Below, piece after piece: positions 24,253-31,171 of a stretch of DNA of 35,624 nt. The translations under genes and the position numbers were made by a program. This stretch comes from Clostridia bacterium (GTDB lineage Bacteria; Bacillota; Clostridia; Lachnospirales; Anaerotignaceae), in contig CAJTDC010000025.1 of assembly GCA_910575055.1 (NCBI GenBank), forward strand, positions 1 to 35,624, in the 5' to 3' direction. The number at the start of each line of letters is the position of its first letter. The first letter of the stretch is position 1. The notes below the pieces were generated by a model, which made no database searches, was not told the DNA's origin, and saw only the letters and a program-made list of their open reading frames with translations.

Positions 24253-25761
24253 TTAAATTTTCTGTAATTCTTTTATTTGTTCCGCTGCATAAATTGCATT
24301 TCTATTCAACAATCTTTGCCATACTCCTTGAGAAGGTGACCATCTAAAGCCATTTCTTTTTAGCTTTGTTCTTAATTCTTCATCAGGTTTTTCATCAAAT
24401 AATATTTGTAAACGGTTTAACTGTCTATTTGCTATAATACTACCATTTCCAAATATTCAGCCTATCAATGTAGTATCAGTAGCTTTTTGTTCTAATTCCT
24501 CTATTCTTTGTTTTACTCGCTTTATATTTGCACTGTTGTTACTTAATGCAAAACTGGAATAAGGTTTTGTAATATTTTGCCTTTTCATATAATCTGTTAA
24601 AATTTTCTTAATTTTCTCTGTTAAAACATTACAGCCTTCTAATGTCTTATTTTTTTTGTAATAAGCATTGACTGCCTTCATATTCTCTTGTTCTTCTTCC
24701 AGATGCAGCAACTTCTCTTTTAATTTTTGTATTGCTCTAGGGTCATCACTGCTAATACCAGATGTACCAATTCCTTTTATTTTCTCTAAAATCTTTTGTA
24801 TCTCTTGATATTCCTGCATATTTTTATCCCAAGCATTTATTTGTTTTTCTTTTTTTCTGACTGGGAAGTTTCCAGCACCTACAACCATTACAGAGGGGCA
24901 ACGTGTTCCGATTTCGTAGTTCTTATTCAGATTTTCAGCTAATTTTCTAGCATATAAATCGAAATAATAATCAATTTTTTTGTGATATATGCTGTCTACT
25001 TCTTTCTTTTGTTTCTCTGCAATATCTGCTGCTTTATCTACTAATTCACGATATTGCATTGTAGCACTGCCTTTCTTATAATCATCAAAACTCCTCATAC
25101 TTTTTTCTCTTGCTGCCATTTCCTCATTGATTTCATAATATTTTATATTGTCTTGCTTTTTTTCTTCTTTCTTCTCAAAATCAACATAGGTTATATTGCT
25201 TTCTTTCTTTGCTACATATTGTGTTTCAATATTTTCTTTTACTATATTTTGTGTTTTTTCTTCTGTTACCAATTCATTACTTCCTAATACTAAGCACATG
25301 GAATATTTTCCATTAGGATATATGATTTCTTCTTCATCACGAATATCTATTTTTCTTCTTTTCATATTCCCATCACTATCTTTTATTACAAGCATTTTTT
25401 CTGTTCTTTTCACTATTTCAAATTCATATACACACTCAGAATTAAGAGGGGAAGAACAATAATACTTTTTTCCTTCTTCAAATTTTGTTTTCTTCATAAT
25501 ACATTTCTCCTTTCTTGTTATCTCCTCAACATTGTTTTGTAATTGCTCTAACACTTTGTTCAAATCTTTTTCTTGTTTAAAGTGCTTACAAGCTGCTTGT
25601 GTTGATTTTCTATGTTTATGTTTTGTAAAAAGACATAAACCTTCATGATAAATTTGCCATTCTTCTGTTTTCGCATTAAAAAGATGGTATTGTATAAAAT
25701 GTTTACAATTACAACATACTTTTTCATCATCTGCAACTAAAAATATTCCTTTTGTTGCCAT
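24253..25761 (-). pseudogene. DUF3560-like phage protein with N-terminal extensions, interrupted by an in-frame TGA
   Basis: From ATG 25761 (TAGGAGTG upstream). A Cys-rich block comes first (CCNCKHF, CLFTKHKH, CKHF), then MKKTKFEEGKKYYCSS with its own AAAGGAG at 25497, then the conserved phage domain (RSFDDYKKGSATMQYRELVDKAADIAEKQK, VMVVGAGNFPVRKKEK, SNNSANIKRVKQRIEELE). After TTLIG a TGA (24457-24459) stops translation. The same frame goes on as IFGNGSIIANRQLNRLQILFDEKPDEELR, NGFRWSPSQGVWQRLL to 24253, the family's normal C-terminus. The TGA stands where Trp is expected, so this is probably TGG to TGA. Possibly three former ORFs were joined. Confidence 0.72.
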
Positions 25762-25813
25762 AATAATCACTCCTAATTGACTTTTTTCTTTTTTGATGTA
25801 CAATAGTAATAAG

Positions 25814-26056
25814 TTATTTATTTTCCTGACTGTCATCAGGCTTATCCTCTCCAGCGTTTGCAGACGCTGGAAGGGGAAATAATTCTTCTACTGTTGTGTG
25901 TAGTGCTTGGGCTATCAACTGAGTTGTATAAACATTTGGAGCACGTTTACTAGCTTCATAATCTTGATATGCTCTTTCAGAAATTCCTACAAGTTTTGCA
26001 ATTTTTACTTGTGTTAATTTCTGTTTAATACGTTTATTTTTTAATATTAAATTCAT
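25814..26056 (-). CDS. XRE-family regulator, Cro-like, first gene of the early operon
   Basis: 80 residues from ATG 26056 (AAGGTGG nine bases upstream). HTH KLTQVKIAKLVGISERAYQDYEASKRAPNVYTTQLIAQAL with an acidic tail. It faces the plus-strand repressor gene at 26182 across a control region with two operators. Its orientation, leading into replication genes, fits a Cro-type role. Confidence 0.8.
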   Translation of the reverse strand: MNLILKNKRIKQKLTQVKIAKLVGISERAYQDYEASKRAPNVYTTQLIAQALHTTVEELFPLPASANAGEDKPDDSQENK

Positions 26057-26080
26057 TATCACCTACCACCTTTTATTTAA

Positions 26081-26137
26081 CACGTTATTTATTTCGTTTT
26101 ATGTTATAATAATATCACGCTATTTATTGCGTGTCAA
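26081..26137. promoter_or_regulatory. divergent control region: two operators and the early leftward promoter
   Basis: Minus-strand promoter TTGACA (26137-26132), 17 bases, TATTAT (26114-26109). Its spacer holds ACGCAATAAATAGCGTG (a CACGC/GCGTG palindrome at 26116-26133). A second related site, ACGAAATAAATAACGTG, is at 26081-26097. The common form ACG(M)AATAAATA(R)CGTG suggests two binding sites for the flanking XRE proteins. Confidence 0.65.
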
Positions 26138-26181
26138 TGCTTTTTTCTAAAATTTTTCAATTTCTTTAGGAGTGTTTATTT

Positions 26182-26397
26182 ATGGTAAGTCTACGTTTAA
26201 AAGAACTAAGAAAAAACAATAAAATTACTCAAAAGCAAATAGCTAATGCTGTTGAACTTTCGGAAAGAAACTATCAATATTTAGAATATGGAACTATCAA
26301 ACCAAGTTATGACACATTATTAAAATTAGCCGACTACTTTGACGTGTCCCTTGATTATCTTGTTGGTCGTACCAATAACCCTAAAATTAACAAATAA
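26182..26397 (+). CDS. XRE-family repressor
   Basis: 71 residues: a bare HTH domain (RLKELRKNNKITQKQIANAVELSERNYQYLEYGTIKPSYDTLLKLADYFDVSLDYLVGRTNNPK). TAGGAG precedes the ATG. It has no cleavage domain, so it is not a LexA-type repressor. It may form an operon with the HicA/HicB-like pair 27 bases downstream. Confidence 0.8.
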   Translation: MVSLRLKELRKNNKITQKQIANAVELSERNYQYLEYGTIKPSYDTLLKLADYFDVSLDYLVGRTNNPKINK

Positions 26398-26424
26398 TTT
26401 ATTTCACAGAAAGGACATTTTTAA

Positions 26425-26685
26425 ATGAGCCAAATTGAAAAATTATTACTCTCTATTTTAAGTGGTACACAAGATACAAATATAAAATTTTCTGACCTTA
26501 AAAAGCTACTGATTACATTACATTTTAGAGAACGTATCAGAGGCGACCATTTTATATATACTAGAGTAGGGATTGCTGAAAAAATAAATATTCAGCCTAT
26601 CGGAAATAAAGCAAAACCTTATCAAGTAAAACAAGTACGTAACATCATTTTAAAATATCAACTAGGAGATGATATTAATGTATAA
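26425..26685 (+). CDS. HicA-like toxin (second HicAB pair)
   Basis: 86 residues: IKFSDLKKLLITLHFRERIRGDHFIYTRVGIAEKINIQPIGNKAKPYQVKQVRNIILKYQL, matching the HicA family variant with a long N-terminus; GDHF carries the likely catalytic His. AAAGGAC lies upstream. Its stop overlaps the HicB-like start, the usual toxin-antitoxin coupling. Confidence 0.82.
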   Translation: MSQIEKLLLSILSGTQDTNIKFSDLKKLLITLHFRERIRGDHFIYTRVGIAEKINIQPIGNKAKPYQVKQVRNIILKYQLGDDINV

Positions 26686-26887
26686 CTATGAAGTCATTCT
26701 TTATTGGAGCGATATAGACAATGCTTTTATCGCTGAAGTTCCAGAACTTCCTGGTTGTATGGCTGATGGCAAAACTCGCTTAGAAGCAATACAAAATGTC
26801 GAAGTTATCATCAGCGAATGGATTGAAATTGCCAAAGAAGATGGTGAAGAAATCCCTGTTCCAAAAGGTAAACTCATCTATGCTTAA
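26678..26887 (+). CDS. HicB-like antitoxin
   Basis: 69 residues from ATG 26678, chosen because TAGGAG lies eight bases upstream (an ATG at 26669 is too close). YEVILYWSDIDNAFIAEVPELPGCMADGKTRLEAIQNVEVIISEWIEIAKEDG is the HicB fold. Unlike the first pair it lacks a DNA-binding tail, so regulation may rest with the XRE gene at 26182. Confidence 0.85.
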   Translation: MYNYEVILYWSDIDNAFIAEVPELPGCMADGKTRLEAIQNVEVIISEWIEIAKEDGEEIPVPKGKLIYA

Positions 26888-26900
26888 ATTATTGTTACTT

Positions 26901-26928
26901 CTGGCTGTCTTCTGGCAGCCTTTTTTTA
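26901..26928 (+). terminator. intrinsic terminator after the XRE-HicAB unit
   Basis: GGCTG / CAGCC stem with an eight-base loop and seven Ts. A near copy (GGCTGT-cctctg-ACAGCC) ends the XRE gene at 30670. Confidence 0.85.
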
Positions 26929-27336
26929 TAATGCTGCTAAATACAACAACTTAAATGTTTCTTTGCCTTTTGGTGTGATAAGTAATTGCAAGCCTTTCCA
27001 TTCTGTTTTATCATTCATACATTCTTTTATATGTAATTCCTTTGCTGTTTCTCTAATTCCTGTATTTAATCCTCTGTTTTTTTGTCAACCTTTTCCCTTG
27101 CATACCTTTACCTCTTTTGTAACAACCTGACTATATGTAAAACTTTCTTTTATCTTTTCTCTTTTCCCTTGCATTTCTGCTACAAATATATGAGGATATA
27201 ACGCAATGATTTTTCCTATCACCACAATTTTTGTTTTTGTGGTACTTCATTGCTCTCTTTTTACACATTCTACCTTTATCTTTTTTCCTACCTGCAAACC
27301 AATTCTTTCCGCTTGGCTTTTTAGATTTTCTGCCAT
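26926..27336 (-). pseudogene. small early phage gene with two in-frame TGA codons
   Basis: One frame of 137 codons from ATG 27336 to TAA 26926. It reads AENLKSQAERIGLQVGKKIK, then stop, then TKIVVIGKIIALYPHIFVAEMQG ... VCKGKG, a second stop, and QKNRGLNTGIRETAKELHIKECMNDKTEWKGLQLLI. The last part resembles small regulatory proteins of phage early regions. Both stops are TGA, so TGG-to-TGA mutation is plausible. No ribosome site at internal starts. Confidence 0.5.
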
Positions 27337-27340
27337 ATTA

Positions 27341-27508
27341 TCAATCACAACCTAACCTTTGTTTTTTTACTTCTATTAAAAACTTTGCTATTTCTAACAT
27401 TTCAGCCGATATATTAGTAACGTTAGAAGTTTCATAAATTTTCCAATATTTACGAATATATGTTCGTATTATTATGTAAAAATATCCCTTTTTCAGAAGG
27501 TATTCCTC
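27341..27508 (-). pseudogene. open frame without a start, remnant
   Basis: 56 codons open from 27508 (EEYLLKKGYFYIIIRTYIRKYW, then NISAEMLEIAKFLIEVKKQ). The only ATG is late and has no ribosome site. Probably the 3' part of a lost early gene; not recognised. Confidence 0.25.
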
Positions 27509-27513
27509 TTACA

Positions 27514-27738
27514 TCAATGCCATACTATCCCACAATAACAATCTTTTTTGCCTGTCCAACTCATAACAGTAGCAATGTCTTCTTTATCTGCACCAGACTG
27601 CAATAGCTTATTTGCAAATCTTTTACAATCTTCTTGCCAAACTTGATACCAATTACTACCTCTTGCTTTCTCTCTTTGTTGCACCATATCCTCCAGCTTT
27701 TTAAGCCCTTCCTTTTGTGTTTCAAATGGTATATCCAT
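27514..27738 (-). CDS. hypothetical early phage protein
   Basis: 74 residues beginning MDIPFETQKEGLKKLEDMVQQREKARGSNWYQVWQEDC. Helical, with Trp-rich and Cys-rich C-terminus (SWTGKKDCYCGIVWH). AAAGGAC lies upstream. Its TGA stop is followed in frame by more codons and another TGA, so it too could be a shortened gene. Function unknown. Confidence 0.5.
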   Translation of the reverse strand: MDIPFETQKEGLKKLEDMVQQREKARGSNWYQVWQEDCKRFANKLLQSGADKEDIATVMSWTGKKDCYCGIVWH

Positions 27739-27756
27739 ATTACTTTTTGTCCTTTC

Positions 27757-27831
27757 TTAAATTACAAATACTGCAACTACTATTACTGCTACTAAAATCA
27801 AGCATACCGCTATAAATCCCCTTGCTTCCAT
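27757..27831 (-). CDS. 24-aa single-pass membrane peptide
   Basis: ATG 27831 with GAGGA upstream; MEARGFIAVCLILVAVIVVAVFVI is almost entirely one membrane helix. It lies in order with other small early genes. Could be chance, but ribosome site, position and composition favour a real peptide. Confidence 0.4.
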   Translation of the reverse strand: MEARGFIAVCLILVAVIVVAVFVI

Positions 27832-27844
27832 AACATTCCTCACT

Positions 27845-28264
27845 TTAAAATATAGCTTGTATTTTTCCCTTTGATTTCACTTTTGTTACTTTTCCAATGC
27901 TTCTGTAATACTCTTTTATTTCATCTAAATCCACTTGTATCTGTTTTCCTTTAGGATATTTTAAAATCTTATCCTCTTTTACCAAACTTCCAACTGATGA
28001 TGTTGTAATTGATGTGTTAGGTTCTTCTTGTTTCAATTCCTTTACAGCTTCTGGAATACTTCGCAATATTGGTATTTTATCATTTCTTATTACTTCCAGT
28101 TTTTTCAACTCCTTAAACGCCTTTTTTTCTACAGAACATTTTGGAATTTTACCTTCTTTAATTTTCAATGAAAAACCAGATATATCTTCTAGTTCCTCAC
28201 CATCAATGCAAATTCTTACACTTACATCATTCTGAGATATGAAATCAATGCTAATGTTTCGCAT
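27845..28264 (-). CDS. hypothetical early protein
   Basis: 139 residues, ATG 28264 behind AAAGGGGG. Starts MRNISIDFISQNDVSVRICIDGEELEDISGFSLKI, a beta-rich N-terminus, then a Lys-rich helical part and a basic tail (VKSKGKIQAIF). No family recognised. First larger gene of the minus-strand cluster reading away from the XRE gene at 28737. Confidence 0.6.
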   Translation of the reverse strand: MRNISIDFISQNDVSVRICIDGEELEDISGFSLKIKEGKIPKCSVEKKAFKELKKLEVIRNDKIPILRSIPEAVKELKQEEPNTSITTSSVGSLVKEDKILKYPKGKQIQVDLDEIKEYYRSIGKVTKVKSKGKIQAIF

Positions 28265-28320
28265 AACATTCCCCCTTTTTATTTCTCAAAGCCGTCCTAC
28301 TTGCTTTCGTTGTTTTTATT

Positions 28321-28458
28321 TTAAGTTGTTATTGTTATATACGCATTTTTTTCAGCCACTAAAGCTGCTCCTTTTACCATAAAATAAATTTCCCATTGCT
28401 TTTTTTCTGGTAACTTATGAAGCATTTCAAGAAGTTCAATTTTTTCTTTTATCTTCAT
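28321..28458 (-). CDS. 45-aa hypothetical protein
   Basis: ATG 28458 with GAGGTGGAG upstream; MKIKEKIELLEMLHKLPEKK then QWEIYFMVKGAALVAEKNAY. Amphipathic helices, no motif recognised. The good ribosome site and colinear position support expression. Confidence 0.5.
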   Translation of the reverse strand: MKIKEKIELLEMLHKLPEKKQWEIYFMVKGAALVAEKNAYITITT

Positions 28459-28491
28459 TTTCTCCACCTCTCTTATTTTTTTATTATCTGT

Positions 28492-28590
28492 TTAAAATAA
28501 CATCAATAACATTCTAAATAATGCAATAGCAAATATTAGCACAACTACAGATTTTGCAACTACTCTTAATATAAGTTTTTTATTATACAT
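28492..28590 (-). CDS. 32-aa membrane peptide
   Basis: ATG 28590 with AAAGGAG; MYNKKLILRVVAKSVVVLIF followed by AIALFRMLLMLF, a basic N-terminus and one membrane helix. First gene leftward from the divergent control region at 28650-28711. Confidence 0.45.
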   Translation of the reverse strand: MYNKKLILRVVAKSVVVLIFAIALFRMLLMLF

Positions 28591-28649
28591 TGACTTTCTC
28601 CTTTCTTTATATAAAAAATGAACAAAATAACGTATTCTAATTTATATAA

Positions 28650-28711
28650 TATGCTAAAATAACATATATTTTAATTTTTACATTGACAATTACGCTAAAA
28701 TGTCGTATATT
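28650..28711 (+). promoter_or_regulatory. promoter with repeated operator for the XRE gene at 28737
   Basis: TTGACA (28683-28688), 17 bases, TATATT (28706-28711). The spacer contains TACG-CTAAAATGT-CGTA (28691-28707). A matching site, TATG-CTAAAATAA-CATA, lies at 28650-28666, 41 bases away. A third, weaker AAAATAACGTAT is at 28624. They are likely binding sites of the XRE protein. Confidence 0.65.
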
Positions 28712-28736
28712 TCTTATTAATTAAGGAGGTTTCTAT

Positions 28737-29114
28737 ATGTCTAAAAACTCAATAATCAGTAAAAAATTAACTGAAATACGTGAATTTCATCATCTATCTA
28801 TGAAGCAAGTTGCTGAAGGTATTGGAATGAAGCCCGACTCTTATAGAAATTATGAAAGCGGAAGATTACAACCTAATCTTGATATACTTTCAAAACTTGC
28901 TGACTTCTATCATGTCACTACCGACTATCTTCTTGGACGAGAAACAGGCGAACCCGAAAACATCGACCGTTTAGCCAGTGAATTCAATATGACTGCACTG
29001 GAAAAGAAAATACTTGATAATTACCTTTCTTTACCAAAACACATGAGAACCAATTTAATGGAATTTCTTCATAAATCTGTTCAAGAGGTACAGCAAGAAG
29101 CAAATAATGACTAG
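28737..29114 (+). CDS. XRE-family repressor with C-terminal helical domain
   Basis: 125 residues: HTH EIREFHHLSMKQVAEGIGMKPDSYRNYESGRLQPNLDILSKLADFYHVTTDYLLGRETG, then a helical tail (MTALEKKILDNYLSLPKHMRTNLMEFLHKSVQEVQ) that probably dimerises. AAGGAGG upstream. The longest repressor but one in the cluster and a good candidate for the main lysogeny repressor. Confidence 0.82.
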   Translation: MSKNSIISKKLTEIREFHHLSMKQVAEGIGMKPDSYRNYESGRLQPNLDILSKLADFYHVTTDYLLGRETGEPENIDRLASEFNMTALEKKILDNYLSLPKHMRTNLMEFLHKSVQEVQQEANND

Positions 29115-29251
29115 CGGTTCTCATACCGCTTTTTTTGTTTCTTTGATAATACTTGTAGTCCCTCTATTGTTAAGTGCAATCCTATTTGTTGCTTTTCATC
29201 AAGACTTTTCAAAAATTCTATAAACTCTTTCGTTTGTTCTTTTTCTGTCAC
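29111..29251 (-). CDS. 46-aa immunity-region protein
   Basis: GTG 29251 with GGAGGT six bases upstream; MTEKEQTKEFIEFLKSLDEK then IGLHLTIEGLQVLSKKQ. Small proteins of this pattern occur beside repressors in Clostridial prophages. It converges with the XRE gene and overlaps its terminator. Function unknown. Confidence 0.5.
   Translation of the reverse strand: MTEKEQTKEFIEFLKSLDEKQQIGLHLTIEGLQVLSKKQKKRYENR
29113..29137 (+). terminator. intrinsic terminator of the XRE gene
   Basis: AGCGGT / ACCGCT around a six-base loop, followed by seven Ts. It overlaps the last codon and stop of the XRE gene. Confidence 0.85.
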
Positions 29252-29274
29252 ACTTTCACCTCCAACCGTAAAAA

Positions 29275-29315
29275 TCTACTGCATCGCTTGGCCATCATAT
29301 TGCTTTTTTCTTCCT
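29275..29315 (-). repeat. decayed copy of the XRE 3'-end element
   Basis: GCATCGCTTGGCCATCATA-TTGC resembles the sequences straddling the 3' ends of the minus-strand XRE genes at 29880-29905 and 30774-30798 (CACCGCTTGGACAtcATAtTGCA). No XRE coding remains here, so an old copy seems to have been lost or replaced. The rest of 29252-29409 shows no gene. Confidence 0.5.
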
Positions 29316-29409
29316 TATCTTTTATACTTTATTTATCAGCACTGCCATTGCTGAAATCTATAAAACATTAACCAACTATTACTTAATATAAAAGAATGGA
29401 GGAATTAAC

Positions 29410-29682
29410 TTGAAACGTTATTTTAAAAATGACAACGAACAAATTGATTTAAACAAAATTAAATATGACTTAGCACTTATCTACGCACAAGAAAAATTTA
29501 GATATGCTTTAGAACATAACGAAATTAAAAATTATTCTTCTGAAGCTCCACACCCTGCTTATTATGACGAAATAGAATGTTTACTTAATGAATTTTCCAC
29601 TATATTTTGTCAATACTTTGATTATGCAGTAGAAGATATGCTAGAAAATCTTGACCCTAAATATGAAGTCTCTGACGAATAA
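29410..29682 (+). CDS. hypothetical acidic protein
   Basis: 90 residues from TTG 29410 with GGAGGAA eight bases upstream. KRYFKNDNEQIDLNKIKYDLALIYAQEKFRYAL, then a Glu/Asp-rich C-terminus (YAVEDMLENLDPKYEVSDE). No family recognised. The acidic tail could suggest a DNA-mimic or protein-binding role, but nothing proves it. It overlaps the convergent small gene by 26 bases. Confidence 0.55.
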   Translation: MKRYFKNDNEQIDLNKIKYDLALIYAQEKFRYALEHNEIKNYSSEAPHPAYYDEIECLLNEFSTIFCQYFDYAVEDMLENLDPKYEVSDE

Positions 29683-29851
29683 TTCGTTGCACTTCTTTAT
29701 TTACAAGTTCAATTTCTAAGAGAGATAATTCATTGTTTTTATAAATTTCTACAATGTTTTCTGCAATGTTTTGTCTCTCTTCTTGTTGTTTTTGATAATT
29801 TTCTTTCCTTACTTTTAGTTCTTTAAAAAATTTATTATTATTATTTTCCAT
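29657..29851 (-). CDS. small coiled-coil protein
   Basis: 64 residues, ATG 29851 behind AAGGAG; MENNNNKFFKELKVRKENYQ then EERQNIAENIVEIYKNNELSLLEIELVNKEVQRII. Mostly charged helix; the last part could be a degenerate HTH-like recognition pair. It follows the XRE gene at 29891 in the same direction. Confidence 0.5.
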   Translation of the reverse strand: MENNNNKFFKELKVRKENYQKQQEERQNIAENIVEIYKNNELSLLEIELVNKEVQRIIRQRLHI

Positions 29852-29890
29852 TTTATTTAATCTCCTTTTCTATACTACACCGCTTGGACA

Positions 29891-30112
29891 TCATATTGCA
29901 TTTTTTTCATTTTCTTTTAGCAAATCATCTGTTGTACAATCTAACGCTTTAGACATAAGATACAGTGTTTTTACTGAAATGCTTTTTACTCCTGTTTCAA
30001 TGTAGCTTATCATAGTAGCAGAAACTGCTGCCTTTTTAGCTAATTGCTCTTGTGTCATTCTTTTAGCAATTCGTCGTAATCTGATATTTTTTCCTACATT
30101 TTCCCAACTCAA
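29891..30112 (-). CDS. XRE-family regulator
   Basis: 73 residues from TTG 30112 with AAGGAGG upstream: GKNIRLRRIAKRMTQEQLAKKAAVSATMISYIETGVKSISVKTLYLMSKALDCTTDDLLKENEK. Overlaps the preceding 62-aa gene by four bases. Paralogue of the gene at 30786-30998, including the sequence just after the stop. Confidence 0.82.
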   Translation of the reverse strand: MSWENVGKNIRLRRIAKRMTQEQLAKKAAVSATMISYIETGVKSISVKTLYLMSKALDCTTDDLLKENEKNAI

Positions 30113-30297
30113 TATTTTTCCTCCTTCCTTTTTACAATCTCTTCAACACTATTTGTCAGTCTTTCTTGTACTTCTTGTAAATTTTCACTTTCTATATTTG
30201 CAGCTAATAATATATCTTCTGCTGTATAGATTTCTGTACCAGAGCCTAACTTATCTATTATCGCTCGCAATATAAGCTGATTTCTACCTTTAGGCAT
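30109..30297 (-). CDS. 62-aa protein co-transcribed with the XRE gene
   Basis: MPKGRNQLILRAIIDKLGSGTEIYTAEDILLAANIESENLQEVQERLTNSVEEIVKRKEE; ATG 30297 with AAAAGGAG. It may be a small winged-helix or adaptor; not recognised. First gene after a consensus promoter whose spacer holds an operator, so it is tightly repressed in the lysogen. Confidence 0.6.
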   Translation of the reverse strand: MPKGRNQLILRAIIDKLGSGTEIYTAEDILLAANIESENLQEVQERLTNSVEEIVKRKEEKY

Positions 30298-30326
30298 TGG
30301 TCTTTCTCTCCTTTTTGTGGTATAAT

Positions 30327-30405
30327 CAAGTTAATTTTCTTAACTTGGTTATATTATATCCAACATTTGTTGGACTGTCAATATAATTATCCTACTTTTG
30401 TTGGA
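30327..30405 (-). promoter_or_regulatory. divergent control region with consensus promoter and three palindromes
   Basis: Minus-strand promoter TTGACA (30381-30376), 17 bases, TATAAT (30358-30353). The spacer is almost wholly TCCAACA-TT-TGTTGGA (30359-30374). A second copy, TCCTACT-TT-TGTTGGA, lies at 30390-30405, 31 bases away. A third, different palindrome CAAGTTAA-N5-TTAACTTG (30327-30347) covers the start of the transcript, suggesting two repressors. Confidence 0.75.
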
Positions 30406-30439
30406 TTTATGAAAAATATATAAAAAGGAGTGTGTTTTT

Positions 30440-30670
30440 ATGTATAATTCTAGTGAAGTTGCATACAAAATTAACTTATTATTAAAAGAAAAAAATAAAT
30501 CTCAAAAAATAATGCTTGAAGATTGTAGATTAAATAAAAATGTTATTTCAACTATGCTATCTCGTGGTTCTATGCCTAAAGCTGATAATTTAGGCAAAAT
30601 TGCCGACTACCTTGACTGTTCTGTTGACTACCTTCTAGGTCGTACTGACAACCCTGAAGTCAATAAATAA
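30440..30670 (+). CDS. XRE-family repressor
   Basis: 76 residues: SSEVAYKINLLLKEKNKSQKIMLEDCRLNKNVISTMLSRGSMPKADNLGKIADYLDCSVDYLLGRTDNPEVNK. The HTH is less canonical but has the shared ADYxxxSxDYLLGRT tail found in the genes at 26182, 28737 and 31172. It faces the minus-strand operon across the operators at 30327-30405, and AAAAGGAG lies upstream. Confidence 0.8.
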   Translation: MYNSSEVAYKINLLLKEKNKSQKIMLEDCRLNKNVISTMLSRGSMPKADNLGKIADYLDCSVDYLLGRTDNPEVNK

Positions 30671-30684
30671 CTCCCATCTTTCTC

Positions 30685-30712
30685 GGCTGTCCTCTGACAG
30701 CCTTTTCTTTTT
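30685..30712 (+). terminator. intrinsic terminator after the XRE gene
   Basis: GGCTGT / ACAGCC with a six-base loop and a T-rich tail (TTTTCTTTTT); near copy of the one at 26901. Confidence 0.8.
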
Positions 30713-30785
30713 CTATAACCTTCTATTTCTTAATAACCACATACTTTACTTCCTAGTTTTAAAAATATGTTGCACCGCTTGGACA

Positions 30786-30998
30786 CTATACTGCATTTTT
30801 TTCATCTTCATCATACAAATCATTTAAAGTACAACCTAATGCTTTTGCTACTAAATAAACAACTTGTATATTATGATTTCTTACATTTGTTTCCATTTGA
30901 GTAATGTATACTCTTGATACGCCTGCCTGTTCTGCTAATTGTTCTTGTGTTAACTTTTTTTCTTTTCTTCTCTTTTTTACATTCTCAGCTAAACTCAT
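30786..30998 (-). CDS. XRE-family regulator
   Basis: 70 residues: ENVKKRRKEKKLTQEQLAEQAGVSRVYITQMETNVRNHNIQVVYLVAKALGCTLNDLYDEDEKNAV; AAAGGAG upstream. Overlapping its stop is a 16-codon frame (MQYSVQAVQHIFKTRK) that is conserved in part at the other copies. It faces the plus-strand XRE gene at 31172. Confidence 0.82.
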   Translation of the reverse strand: MSLAENVKKRRKEKKLTQEQLAEQAGVSRVYITQMETNVRNHNIQVVYLVAKALGCTLNDLYDEDEKNAV

Positions 30999-31171
30999 AT
31001 TTTCTCATCTCCTTTCACATATTATTGTTTCGTGTTGCGTTTTGTGTTAAAATGTAACTGTGTTACTCTTAACTTGATTATAGTATAATTCAGAATATTC
31101 TTAATGTCGATATATTTTTGAGATATTTCTTAATTTAGTTATTTCTACCAATAAAATAGGAGGTTTTTACT

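Noticed and set aside
24253-27336. Recoding of TGA as Trp across the prophage
   Set aside because: TGA is a real stop in several intact genes (ATGA overlaps at portal, MuF and MazG-like genes) and TGG is used for Trp throughout, so nonsense mutations are simpler.
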